The notes beneath the pieces are model-generated. The model was not told the origin of the DNA. It searched no databases and worked only from the letters and a program-made list of their open reading frames with translations. 7,150 bases of DNA from Gammaproteobacteria bacterium (lineage in GTDB: Bacteria > Pseudomonadota > Gammaproteobacteria > PS1 > Pseudothioglobaceae): contig JAQRMT010000074.1 in NCBI GenBank assembly GCA_028599035.1, forward strand, positions 1 to 7,150. Direction: 5' to 3'. Each line of letters opens with the position of its first letter. The first letter of the stretch is position 1. The position numbers and the translations under genes are program-made. Below are positions 1 through 6,202 of this stretch, one piece after another.

Positions 1-627
<627 letters not shown>

Positions 628-635
628 GGAGACCT

Positions 636-650
636 AATTACTCAGTAATT
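636..650. repeat. Perfect 15-bp palindrome just upstream of sdaA
   Basis: The sequence AATTACTcAGTAATT has two 7-base arms around one central base. It ends 8 nt before the sdaA start codon and directly abuts its weak AGG ribosome site. The size and T-N11-A form would suit a dimeric regulator's operator, for example a LysR-type one, or a small RNA hairpin affecting ribosome access. No promoter elements were recognised beside it, so the function is speculative. Confidence 0.4.
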
Positions 651-678
651 GATTAAACACTCATAAATTCGTTTACGC

Positions 679-735
679 ATATAACGCCTCACTTCAACGG
701 CTGCGTTAGCAGTCCGCTGAAAGTGTTTGTTAGGT
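679..735 (-). other. Integron attC recombination site (59-base-element-like)
   Basis: Read on the minus strand, the order is: ACCTAAC (R'' box, 735-729, fits RYYYAAC), spacer AAA, arm CACTTTCAGCGG (725-714), a single unpaired base (713), inner hairpin CTGC-TAAC-GCAG (712-701), arm CCGTTGAAGTG (700-690), spacer AGGC (689-686), then GTTATAT (R' box, 685-679). The 12-nt and 11-nt arms pair along their whole length, with one G-T wobble and one extra-helical base on the R''-side arm. The R'' and R' boxes pair over TAAC/GTTA. Imperfect symmetry with an extra-helical base and an unpaired central spacer is the known attC architecture recognised by IntI. R' deviates from GTTRRRY at one position (T in the second R). 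The site lies 63 bp beyond the stop codon of the methyltransferase gene and in the same orientation, as expected for the tail of a gene cassette. Confidence 0.75.
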
Positions 736-783
736 ATTTTTATAATCATAAATTATTGTTTTTAAATCTAATTTACTAAATAA

Positions 784-799
784 AAGGGTGGCGCCCCTT
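784..799 (-). terminator. Weak intrinsic terminator of the methyltransferase gene
   Basis: On the minus strand AAGGG (799-795) and CCCTT (788-784) form a 5-bp stem around a 6-nt loop, followed by TTATTTAG. The first arm begins within the TAA stop codon. The stem is short and the T tract is interrupted, so termination would be partial at best. Confidence 0.35.
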
Positions 800-1547
800 A
801 TTTCCCAAATTTATTTTTAATACTTCTACTAATCCTTTTTTTGAATACCCTAAAAGTTATAATAAAACCCTGTCTTAAAAGATTTATTTTATCAAATACA
901 GTAACACTAATTGTATCTTCTAATACATATACGGAATCGCTTTTATTTTTTAACAGTAGTGTGTAATTGTTATTTGCCATCCATTTTTTTAATTCTTTGA
1001 TATATGGATTTATATATATGCCTCCATGAGTTTCAATTGATATAACACTTGGTCTACTAATCATATTCTTTATAACAAGCCACTCACTACCTTCTGTATC
1101 AATTGATATTAAATCTATATTGCCATTATCTATATTAGAGAATTTTATGGCTTTGGCTGTGAAACTTTCAGACTCTTTTATGTTGCAATTGTCATTTTCT
1201 AGTGCTGGGCTACTAGGCAGCCCAATTACAAAAGTTGAACTTTCTCTTGAGCATAATTCAATTTGACCATCAAAATCACATATTGCAGCTTCATGGAGTA
1301 CAACATTTGGCTGATTAAATTGTTCTTTGATTAACTGTATTGATTTAGGGTCTGGCTCAACCAACATAGTTTTAACCCTATCTTCTATAAATGAAAATAT
1401 ATTAGAGGTATCTGGATGCCATACACCAACCTCCGCTACATATTTTGGAGTAAAGCCTTTTTGTTTCATAGTGTCATAAAGCAGAGCGTTGCAATTTTTA
1501 GTCATCGGTGTTCCTACAGTGAGTGTATAACTATTAGTATAAGGCAT
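798..1547 (-). CDS. FkbM-family SAM-dependent methyltransferase, probable integron cassette cargo
   Basis: This is a 249-residue class I methyltransferase of the FkbM type. Members of the family O-methylate sugars, lipopolysaccharide components or natural products. Visible parts: a SAM-binding motif I region (AEVGVWHPDTSN, 38-49), the acidic VEPDP end of strand 2 (63-67), HEAAICDFDGQIEL (85-98), and the family-typical IDLISIDTEGSEW (144-156) with D150 and E152. A strand ISIETHGG (169-176) follows, and the C-terminus is basic (KKRISRSIKNK). The acceptor cannot be read from the sequence. The start is uncertain. ATG 1547 has AAGG at 5 nt, but the first 14 residues look unrelated to the fold. Met15 at 1505 has TAGGA at 6 nt and suits the cassette geometry. 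By eye the gene is more AT-rich than htpG, it is flanked by integron-like sites, and it stands alone; this suggests acquisition by transfer. Confidence 0.85.
   Translation of the reverse strand: MPYTNSYTLTVGTPMTKNCNALLYDTMKQKGFTPKYVAEVGVWHPDTSNIFSFIEDRVKTMLVEPDPKSIQLIKEQFNQPNVVLHEAAICDFDGQIELCSRESSTFVIGLPSSPALENDNCNIKESESFTAKAIKFSNIDNGNIDLISIDTEGSEWLVIKNMISRPSVISIETHGGIYINPYIKELKKWMANNNYTLLLKNKSDSVYVLEDTISVTVFDKINLLRQGFIITFRVFKKRISRSIKNKFGK
1525..1531 (-). other. Candidate attI/cassette junction core, GTTATAC
   Basis: On the minus strand GTTATAC begins at 1531, 26 bp before the Met codon at 1505. It shares GTTATA with the R' box of the attC-like site (GTTATAT, from 685), as expected where a cassette has inserted between two cores. 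It fits GTTRRRY except for one T. The position leaves the possible promoter at 1555-1582 on the intI side, where a cassette promoter should be. Confidence 0.4.
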
Positions 1548-1554
1548 TATTACC

Positions 1555-1582
1555 TTGATACGCTGTATTAAAAATCTGTCAA
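1555..1582 (-). promoter_or_regulatory. Possible sigma-70 promoter driving the cassette gene (Pc-like)
   Basis: On the minus strand a perfect TTGACA -35 hexamer (1582-1577) is followed after 16 nt by TATCAA (1560-1555), a 4/6 match to the -10 consensus. Transcription would begin at about 1548. The ATG at 1547 would then have almost no leader, while the ATG at 1505 would have a normal leader with its own ribosome site. In integrons the cassette promoter lies in intI or attI, which agrees with this location. Confidence 0.45.
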
Positions 1583-1602
1583 TATTTAAGACACTATACC
1601 TA

Positions 1603-1609
1603 TTATAAC
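1603..1609 (-). other. Alternative attI-like core, GTTATAA
   Basis: On the minus strand GTTATAA begins at 1609, 14 nt from the integrase-like stub. The same heptamer borders Vibrio cholerae VCR cassettes. It could be the true crossover core in place of 1525-1531, but the possible cassette promoter would then lie inside the cassette. It also contains TATAAT, so it may simply be a -10 element. Confidence 0.25.
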
Positions 1610-1622
1610 TAAAAATAAAACT

Positions 1623-1691
1623 TTGCTAGAAGAAGTGCAAGAGGTTTTACACAGACAAGGATATGCTTATACGACTGAAAAGAGTTATTGA
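1623..1691 (+). pseudogene. Remnant of an integron-type tyrosine recombinase (intI), N-terminal stub
   Basis: From the TTG at 1623 the plus strand reads LLEEVQEVLHRQGYAYTTEKSY and then TGA. This resembles the start of the SAM-like core-binding domain in integron integrases, where a leucine-rich first helix leads into a Y-x-x-T-E-x-S/A-Y segment that normally continues to W-I-x-x-F. Here the similarity ends at the tyrosine, and the next bases are the htpG terminator. Everything downstream, including the catalytic domain, is missing. There is no ATG in this frame. The orientation, diverging from the cassette gene, is the classical one. With only 22 residues a Xer-like or phage integrase origin cannot be excluded. 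The intact xerC at 3630 is a different sequence. Confidence 0.55.
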
Positions 1692-1693
1692 AC

Positions 1694-1723
1694 AAAAAAA
1701 AGCCCGCAGAAGCGGGCTTTTTT
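1694..1723 (-). terminator. Rho-independent terminator of htpG
   Basis: GCCCGC (1702-1707) pairs with GCGGGC (1712-1717) around the loop AGAA. The stem is flanked by eight A on the left and six T on the right, giving 12-base complementary arms. On the minus strand it ends in a run of eight T, 18 bp beyond the htpG stop codon. The flanking tracts make it potentially bidirectional, so it may also stop transcription entering from the intI remnant side. Confidence 0.9.
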
Positions 1724-1741
1724 ATAGGCGCTAAGACAAGG

Positions 1742-3592
1742 CTAGTTAATCAGTTTATTCATACGCTTAACAAACTCAGCAGGGTCTTTGAGTTGTCCGC
1801 CTTCTGACAAAACGGCCTGATCAAACAAAACATGTACTAAATTCTCATCAACTTTGGTTTTAAGTTTTTTCACTAATGGGTGAGTTGGGTTGATTTCAAG
1901 AATTGGCTTGGTATCTGGCACATCTTGACCTAAGGACTTCATAATTCTTTCCATATTGCCGCCCATTTCGTTTTCGTCAGCTACCAAGCAAGAAGGGGAT
2001 TCGCTAAGGCGAGAAGAGACTTTGATTTCTTTCACCTGAGCGTCTAGAACTTTTTGCATTTTTTCGATGACTTTTTCAAAATTCTTTGCCACTTTTTCTT
2101 TGGCTTCTTTTTCCTCAACAGAATCAAGATCTTCTAAATCACCTTTGGCAATTGATTTAAAGCCAATGCCTTCAAATTCTCCAAAGTTACTTACCATCCA
2201 TTCATCAACACGATCAGATAGGAGTAATACCTCAATATCTTTTTGATTAAAAATCTCTAAATGTGGCGAACCTTTGGCGCTTTCATAGGTTTCGGCAGTG
2301 ATGTAGTAAATAGATTTTTGGTCTTTTTGCATGCTTTTAACATAGCATTCCAGTGTAGCGGTTTGCGTAGCATTGTCGCTTTTATTGGTGGCAAAGCGCA
2401 AAAGTTTTGCAATTTTATCTTTATTAGCGGCGTCTTCAACCACACCTTCTTTCATGACCATGCCAAATTCTTTCCAAAAATCTGCATATTTTTCGGGCTG
2501 ATTTTTAGCCATTTTCTCAAGCTCTTTCAAGATGCGACTAACAGATGCTTTGCGAATTGCATCGACCACTTTATTGCCTTGTAAAATCTCCCTAGAAACA
2601 TTTAGCGACAAATCAGCCGTGTCAATCACGCCTTTAATAAAGCGTAAATACATTGGCATTAACTCTTCGTTGTCTTCCATGATGAACACGCGTTTGGCGT
2701 AAAGTTTAATACCACCTTTGCGTTTTGGCTCCCACATATCAAACGGTGCTTTTGAGGGGATATAGAGTAGCGAGGTGTAATTTAGATTGCCCTCGACACG
2801 GTTGTGGAGTTGCGTTAATGGCGCTTCAAAATCATAAGTTAATGACTTGTAAAAATCATCGTAATCTTCTTGTTTGAGCGCTTGTTTGTCTTGTGTCCAA
2901 AAAGCATTGGCTTTATTAACGGTTTCATATTCAACCTCTTTGTCATCTTCACTGGCTTTTATCATCATAATCGGCACGGTGATGTGGTCAGAATATTTGT
3001 TAATAATGCCACGCAGACGATTATCGTCTAAAAATTCTTTTTCGTCTTTTTTGATATGTAATATAACCGAAGTGCCAAAGTCTGGACAATCAACATTTTC
3101 TATTGAGTATTTTCCTTTGCCAGTAGAGGTCCATTTTGTGCCTTTTTTGCCTTTAGTGCCGGCTTTTCTAGTGACAAGCTCAACCTTGTCAGCCACAATA
3201 AACGCCGAATAAAAACCCACACCGAATTGACCAATAAGATTAGAGTCTTGTGTTTGTTTCTCATTTAAGCCTTTTAAGAATTTTTTTGTGCCAGAATTGG
3301 CAATAGTGCCAATAAGTTTGTTCACTTCCGACTCACTCATGCCGATACCATTGTCAGTAACGGTGATTGTATTGGCTTTTTTGTCTATATCAATATGGAT
3401 TTGTAAATTTTCTTTGCCTTCAATCAGCGTATCATTTGACAAAGAGGCGAACTTAAGTTTATCAACCGCATCAGAGGCGTTGGACACCAATTCACGAAGA
3501 AAAATCTCTTTATTAGAGTATAAAGAGTGAATCATCAAATCCAATAGTTGGGAAACCTCTGCTTGAAACGAATGTGTTTGTTTTTCTGCCAT
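1742..3592 (-). CDS. htpG: Molecular chaperone HtpG (bacterial Hsp90)
   Basis: This is a homodimeric ATP-dependent chaperone of the cytoplasm that remodels client proteins, often with DnaK. Its 616 residues compare with about 624 in E. coli. The N-terminal GHKL ATPase domain shows E34 and N38 (FLRELVSNASDA), D80-x-G-x-G (DNGIGM) and the GQFGVGF lid motif (121-127). The middle domain carries NRVEG (264-268), WEPKRKGG and NVSREILQ with the ATP-contacting arginine R334. The C-terminal dimerisation domain follows and, as in bacteria, lacks MEEVD. The frame is open back to 3652, but I chose the Met at 3592 because MAEKQTHSFQAEVSQL aligns with the usual HtpG N-terminus and AGGA lies 9 nt upstream. 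The gene is divergent from xerC and ends in a strong terminator, so it is probably monocistronic. Confidence 0.97.
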   Translation of the reverse strand: MAEKQTHSFQAEVSQLLDLMIHSLYSNKEIFLRELVSNASDAVDKLKFASLSNDTLIEGKENLQIHIDIDKKANTITVTDNGIGMSESEVNKLIGTIANSGTKKFLKGLNEKQTQDSNLIGQFGVGFYSAFIVADKVELVTRKAGTKGKKGTKWTSTGKGKYSIENVDCPDFGTSVILHIKKDEKEFLDDNRLRGIINKYSDHITVPIMMIKASEDDKEVEYETVNKANAFWTQDKQALKQEDYDDFYKSLTYDFEAPLTQLHNRVEGNLNYTSLLYIPSKAPFDMWEPKRKGGIKLYAKRVFIMEDNEELMPMYLRFIKGVIDTADLSLNVSREILQGNKVVDAIRKASVSRILKELEKMAKNQPEKYADFWKEFGMVMKEGVVEDAANKDKIAKLLRFATNKSDNATQTATLECYVKSMQKDQKSIYYITAETYESAKGSPHLEIFNQKDIEVLLLSDRVDEWMVSNFGEFEGIGFKSIAKGDLEDLDSVEEKEAKEKVAKNFEKVIEKMQKVLDAQVKEIKVSSRLSESPSCLVADENEMGGNMERIMKSLGQDVPDTKPILEINPTHPLVKKLKTKVDENLVHVLFDQAVLSEGGQLKDPAEFVKRMNKLIN

Positions 3593-3627
3593 TTTCTTTA
3601 TTCCTGGTTTATGCGTAAAATACATTG

Positions 3628-3653
3628 ATATGGTCGAATTACAAAAAATCAAG
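3628..3653 (-). promoter_or_regulatory. Possible heat-shock (sigma-32) promoter of htpG
   Basis: On the minus strand CTTGATT (3653-3647) resembles the sigma-32 -35 element CTTGAAA, and GACCATAT (3635-3628) resembles the -10 element CCCCATNT. The spacer is slightly short. Transcription would start near 3620, giving a leader of about 28 nt. The elements cover the xerC start codon. htpG is a known RpoH target in enterobacteria; this site is a visual match only. Confidence 0.35.
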
Positions 3654-4481
3654 CACTTTATACATTTTTTAAAAAATGTTCGGCATTATTCAGTGCATAC
3701 GCAAAAAGCCTATGCCCGTGATTTGCATAAATTAGGTGATTTTTTGACAGATGAGGATATTCATAATTGGGATGCAGTAACTGCTGAACAGTTAAATTTA
3801 TTTTCAATGCGCTTATATCATGGCGGTATAAACCCTAAAAGCATAAACCGCTGTATGTCATCTGTTCGTAGTTTTTTTAAGTTTTTAGAGCATGATATTG
3901 GCAAAATAAGCACCCCAAAAACCACAAAAAAATTACCCAGTGTGCTTAGTTGCGAGCAATTTAAATTAATGGCAAAGCCTAATTCTAACGATTGGTTAAT
4001 GTTAAGAGATGTGGCAATGATTGAGCTTTTGTATTCTTGTGGATTGCGAGTTTCAGAATTGGTTGGATTGGATATTAAAGATATTGATACTGATTTTTTA
4101 ACCGTGCTTGGCAAAGGTGGAAAAATGCGAACCACGCCGATTGGCACTGAATCCTATCAAGCCTTAAATCGATATTTAAAAAAATCTGAGCACAACAATA
4201 AGGCTGTATTTATTAATCAAAATGGGCAACGACTGAGTGTGCGCTGGGTACAAAAAATGGTGAAAAACCGTGCCCAACAGGTGGGTATTGCCTTTCATGT
4301 GCATCCGCATATGTTACGCCATGCAGCAGCGACACATTTCCTACAATCCAGCCATGATTTGCGTAGTGTGCAGGCTTTTTTGGGACATGAAAGTATAAAA
4401 TCTACACAGGTTTATACCCATTTAGATTTTTTAGAACTCTCAAAAGTATATGATAAATGCCACCCAAGGGCAAAAAAATAA
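3630..4481 (+). CDS. xerC: Tyrosine recombinase XerC
   Basis: XerC acts with XerD at the chromosomal dif site to resolve chromosome dimers before cell division, aided by FtsK. The 283-residue protein has an N-terminal SAM-like core-binding domain (about 1-90) and a C-terminal catalytic domain. The full catalytic set is visible: R140 (GLRVSEL), K162 (GKGGK), H227 and R230 (HPHMLRH), H253 (LGHES) and nucleophile Y262 (VYTHLDF). The ending VYDKCHPRAKK matches XerC rather than XerD. R230 is followed by HAAATH where HSFATH is usual; no catalytic residue is lost. No clear ribosome site precedes the ATG at 3630, but no better start lies nearby. The start codon is 37 bp from that of the divergent htpG, so its promoter probably lies within the htpG 5' end. 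This is a core gene, not the integrase of the nearby integron relic. Confidence 0.93.
   Translation: MVELQKIKHFIHFLKNVRHYSVHTQKAYARDLHKLGDFLTDEDIHNWDAVTAEQLNLFSMRLYHGGINPKSINRCMSSVRSFFKFLEHDIGKISTPKTTKKLPSVLSCEQFKLMAKPNSNDWLMLRDVAMIELLYSCGLRVSELVGLDIKDIDTDFLTVLGKGGKMRTTPIGTESYQALNRYLKKSEHNNKAVFINQNGQRLSVRWVQKMVKNRAQQVGIAFHVHPHMLRHAAATHFLQSSHDLRSVQAFLGHESIKSTQVYTHLDFLELSKVYDKCHPRAKK
3662..3679. repeat. 18-bp perfect A/T palindrome inside xerC
   Basis: ACATTTTTTAAAAAATGT is exactly self-complementary. It encodes part of helix 1 of XerC (codons around H12-F-L-K-N-V) and lies just upstream of the possible htpG promoter. It may be chance in AT-rich code, or a regulator site for htpG. Confidence 0.3.
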
Positions 4482-4491
4482 TACCATGTAG

Positions 4492-4526
4492 CTCCAAATT
4501 CGGGACAAAATACCCCGAATTTGGAG
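4492..4526. repeat. Intergenic hairpin with 13-bp perfect stem between xerC and tsaC
   Basis: CTCCAAATTCGGG (4492-4504) and CCCGAATTTGGAG (4514-4526) are perfect inverted repeats around a 9-nt loop. No T run follows on the plus strand (TCAATTAG) and none on the minus side, so it is not a textbook terminator. It lies 10 bp after the xerC stop codon and 10 bp before the tsaC ribosome site. It could be a stabilising or attenuating RNA stem, or one copy of a dispersed REP-like palindrome. Confidence 0.6.
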
Positions 4527-4549
4527 TCAATTAGTTAGGAAAACTATTT

Positions 4550-5083
4550 ATGAATTTTCAAGCACGATTAGCAGCGAATATACTGAATCTAGGCGGAGTG
4601 ATTAGCAATCCGACCGATACTATTCAAGGATTAACTTGCTTGCCGAACGAAACTTCGTTGCAAAAAATGCTACAACTAAAGCGTAGAAGCCCGAAAAAAG
4701 GCTTAATTTTGCTTGCCAGTGAGGTGCGTTTTTTTCAACCATTTGTGCAAGATGTGGATTTATTGGCACAAATAATGCCACAAAAACAACCAACCACTTA
4801 TTTATTAAAGGCACACGAAGATGTATCAGCGTTGATTACAGGTGATTTTGATGCTGTGGCTGTGCGTTTAACGGATAATAGGCTGATTGCCAGCTTGTGT
4901 GAAGGGTGTAACAGCGCATTGCTTTCCACCAGTGCGAATATCACTGGCAGGAATGTAGCCACAAGCACTCTTGAGTTAAATGTGGCTTTTAAGCAAGAAT
5001 TAGACTTTATTATCGCACCACAAAACTATAATACCCAGGCATCACAAATTATCAATCTACAAACAGGAGAAAGACTCAGATGA
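4550..5083 (+). CDS. tsaC: Threonylcarbamoyl-AMP synthase TsaC (YrdC family)
   Basis: TsaC makes threonylcarbamoyl-AMP from threonine, bicarbonate and ATP. This is the first step of the essential t6A modification at position 37 of ANN-decoding tRNAs, later completed by TsaB, TsaD and TsaE. The 177-residue length fits the short single-domain form (E. coli about 190). Family marks: GGVISNPTDTIQGLTC (15-30), LKRRSPKKGLILLA (43-56), DAVAVRLTDNRL (101-112) and STSANITG (126-133). One oddity: the WPGPxT segment of the family reads QKQPTT here (residues 78-83), keeping only the last P and T. AGGA lies 9 nt before the ATG. The TGA stop overlaps the hemF ATG in an ATGA, indicating translational coupling. 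Placement of tsaC beside hemF is common in gammaproteobacteria. Confidence 0.9.
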   Translation: MNFQARLAANILNLGGVISNPTDTIQGLTCLPNETSLQKMLQLKRRSPKKGLILLASEVRFFQPFVQDVDLLAQIMPQKQPTTYLLKAHEDVSALITGDFDAVAVRLTDNRLIASLCEGCNSALLSTSANITGRNVATSTLELNVAFKQELDFIIAPQNYNTQASQIINLQTGERLR

Positions 5084-5988
5084 TTAACCAAGTTAAAAAA
5101 TATTTATTAGATTTACAAGCAGACATTTGTGCGCAATTAGAAGCCGTTGATGGCAAGGCGACATTCATTAAAGACAAATGGGAAAAGCCTGATAACAAAG
5201 GCGATGGACTTACTAGGGTGCTGACAAATGGCAAGGTGTTTGAACAAGCGGGGGTGAATTACTCCATTGTGCATGGTAGTGATATGCCAGCCTCCGCTAC
5301 GGCACTTCGTCCTGAGTTAGCAGGGCGTAGTTTTACCGCCTTAGGCGTGTCATTGGTTATCCATCCACGCAATCCTTTCGTGCCAACTTCACACGCTAAT
5401 GTGCGTTTTTTCTTAGCAGAAAAAGAGGGTGAAGAGCCTATTTGGTGGTTTGGTGGTGGTTTTGATTTAACCCCATATTACGGCTTTGATGAGGATTGTG
5501 TTTTTTGGCATCAAAACGCTAAAGATGCCTGTGATCCTTTTGGCAAAGGCACTTACGAAAAATATAAAAAATGGTGTGATGAGTATTTTTATATGAAACA
5601 CCGAGACGAACAACGAGGAATTGGCGGACTGTTTTTCGATGATTTAAATGAGGGCGGCTTTGAGCAATGTTTTGCCTTTATGCAAAGTGTCGGTAATAGT
5701 TATATCAAGGCTTACAGACCGATTGTGCAAAAACGCAAAGACAACGAATACAGCGAACATGAAAGACAATTTCAGTTATATCGTCGTGGTCGTTATGTGG
5801 AATTTAATTTAGTGTATGACCGTGGCACATTGTTTGGCTTACAAACAGGCGGACGCACTGAGTCGATTTTAATGTCCCTACCACCTTTGGTGCGTTGGGA
5901 ATATCAATACCAACCAAAAGCAGGTAGTCCTGAAGCCAAGCTATATGAATATTACCTCAAACCGCAGGATTGGATTGATGCAGACTAA
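5080..5988 (+). CDS. hemF: Oxygen-dependent coproporphyrinogen-III oxidase
   Basis: HemF converts coproporphyrinogen III to protoporphyrinogen IX by two oxidative decarboxylations that consume O2, a late step of haem synthesis in the cytosol. At 302 residues it is nearly collinear with E. coli HemF (299). The conserved histidines are all present: H95, H105 (SHANVRFF), H144 and H174 (KHRDEQRG). The signatures WWFGGGFDLTPYYG (122-135), YKKWCDEYF (162-170), GIGGLFFDDLN (180-190), RRGRYVEFNL (235-244) and GLQTGGRTESILMS (253-266) are intact. AGGAG lies 10 nt before the ATG, inside the end of tsaC, and the genes overlap by 4 nt. The oxygen requirement implies an organism that lives at least partly with oxygen; an anaerobic HemN cannot be excluded elsewhere in the genome. 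Confidence 0.97.
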   Translation: MINQVKKYLLDLQADICAQLEAVDGKATFIKDKWEKPDNKGDGLTRVLTNGKVFEQAGVNYSIVHGSDMPASATALRPELAGRSFTALGVSLVIHPRNPFVPTSHANVRFFLAEKEGEEPIWWFGGGFDLTPYYGFDEDCVFWHQNAKDACDPFGKGTYEKYKKWCDEYFYMKHRDEQRGIGGLFFDDLNEGGFEQCFAFMQSVGNSYIKAYRPIVQKRKDNEYSEHERQFQLYRRGRYVEFNLVYDRGTLFGLQTGGRTESILMSLPPLVRWEYQYQPKAGSPEAKLYEYYLKPQDWIDAD

Positions 5989-6202
5989 CTTAGACACCAA
6001 AAGATTATTATGCCCTATGCCTGTCATCCGATTGGGCGAAGCGATTGCACAAGTGGAGAAGGGCGACACTATCCGAATAACTGCCACTGACCCTGGCGTT
6101 CTACACGATATACCTGCTTGGTGCAAGGTTCACGGGCATAAAGTGCTTGAAATTGATGAAAAAACCGACGAGATTGTTCTAATGGTGGAAAAAATAGGGT
6201 AG
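5978..6202 (+). CDS. tusA: TusA-family sulfur carrier protein
   Basis: TusA proteins carry persulfide sulfur on a conserved cysteine. In E. coli TusA takes sulfur from IscS for 2-thiolation of tRNA wobble uridine, and in sulfur oxidisers relatives feed Dsr/Hdr sulfur oxidation. The 74-residue protein has the CPxP motif C12-P-M-P15 (LLCPMPVIRL), the DPGVLHDIPAWC segment with second cysteine C49, and the GHKVLEIDE strand. The frame opens further upstream at 5945, but I chose the Met at 5978: AGGA lies 8 nt before it and the usual family start fits. It overlaps the end of hemF by 11 nt, so coupling is likely. No rhodanese or dsrE neighbour is seen, so the tRNA-thiolation role and the dissimilatory role cannot be separated here. 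Confidence 0.9.
   Translation: MQTNLDTKRLLCPMPVIRLGEAIAQVEKGDTIRITATDPGVLHDIPAWCKVHGHKVLEIDEKTDEIVLMVEKIG

Larger units (their letters stand above)
679..1691. mobile_element. Putative relic integron: intI stub, attI-like core, one gene cassette, attC
   Basis: Three elements are arranged as in a classical integron. An integrase-like N-terminal stub (1623-1691) reads on the plus strand. A gene reads away from it on the minus strand (798-1547), and an attC-like site follows that gene (679-735). Core sequences beginning GTTATA occur on the minus strand at 1531 and 1609, near the intI side, and at 685 in attC. If crossover occurred after the G at 1531 and the G at 685, the cassette would be 846 bp. 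That leaves the cassette gene starting 26 bp inside it, at the Met codon at 1505. Most of intI is gone, so the element could not move its own cassette. Each part is short. The combination and geometry carry the call more than any single motif. Confidence 0.6.

Noticed and set aside
2257..3530. Several open frames on both strands inside htpG
   Set aside because: They overlap a strongly conserved gene in other frames, show no domain-like sequence and lack ribosome sites; they are shadows.
3593..3652. Upstream extension of htpG by 20 residues (start at 3652)
   Set aside because: The extra residues do not resemble HtpG, the family N-terminus aligns at 3592, and the extension would overlap the xerC start.
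3630..4481. The complete tyrosine recombinase as the integrase of the integron relic
   Set aside because: Its C-terminal HPRAK ending and compact length mark it as XerC, and it sits on the far side of htpG from the attC-like site.
5945..5977. Earlier ATG for tusA at 5945
   Set aside because: It would add 11 residues absent from the family. The Met at 5978 has AGGA at 8 nt and aligns with the usual start.
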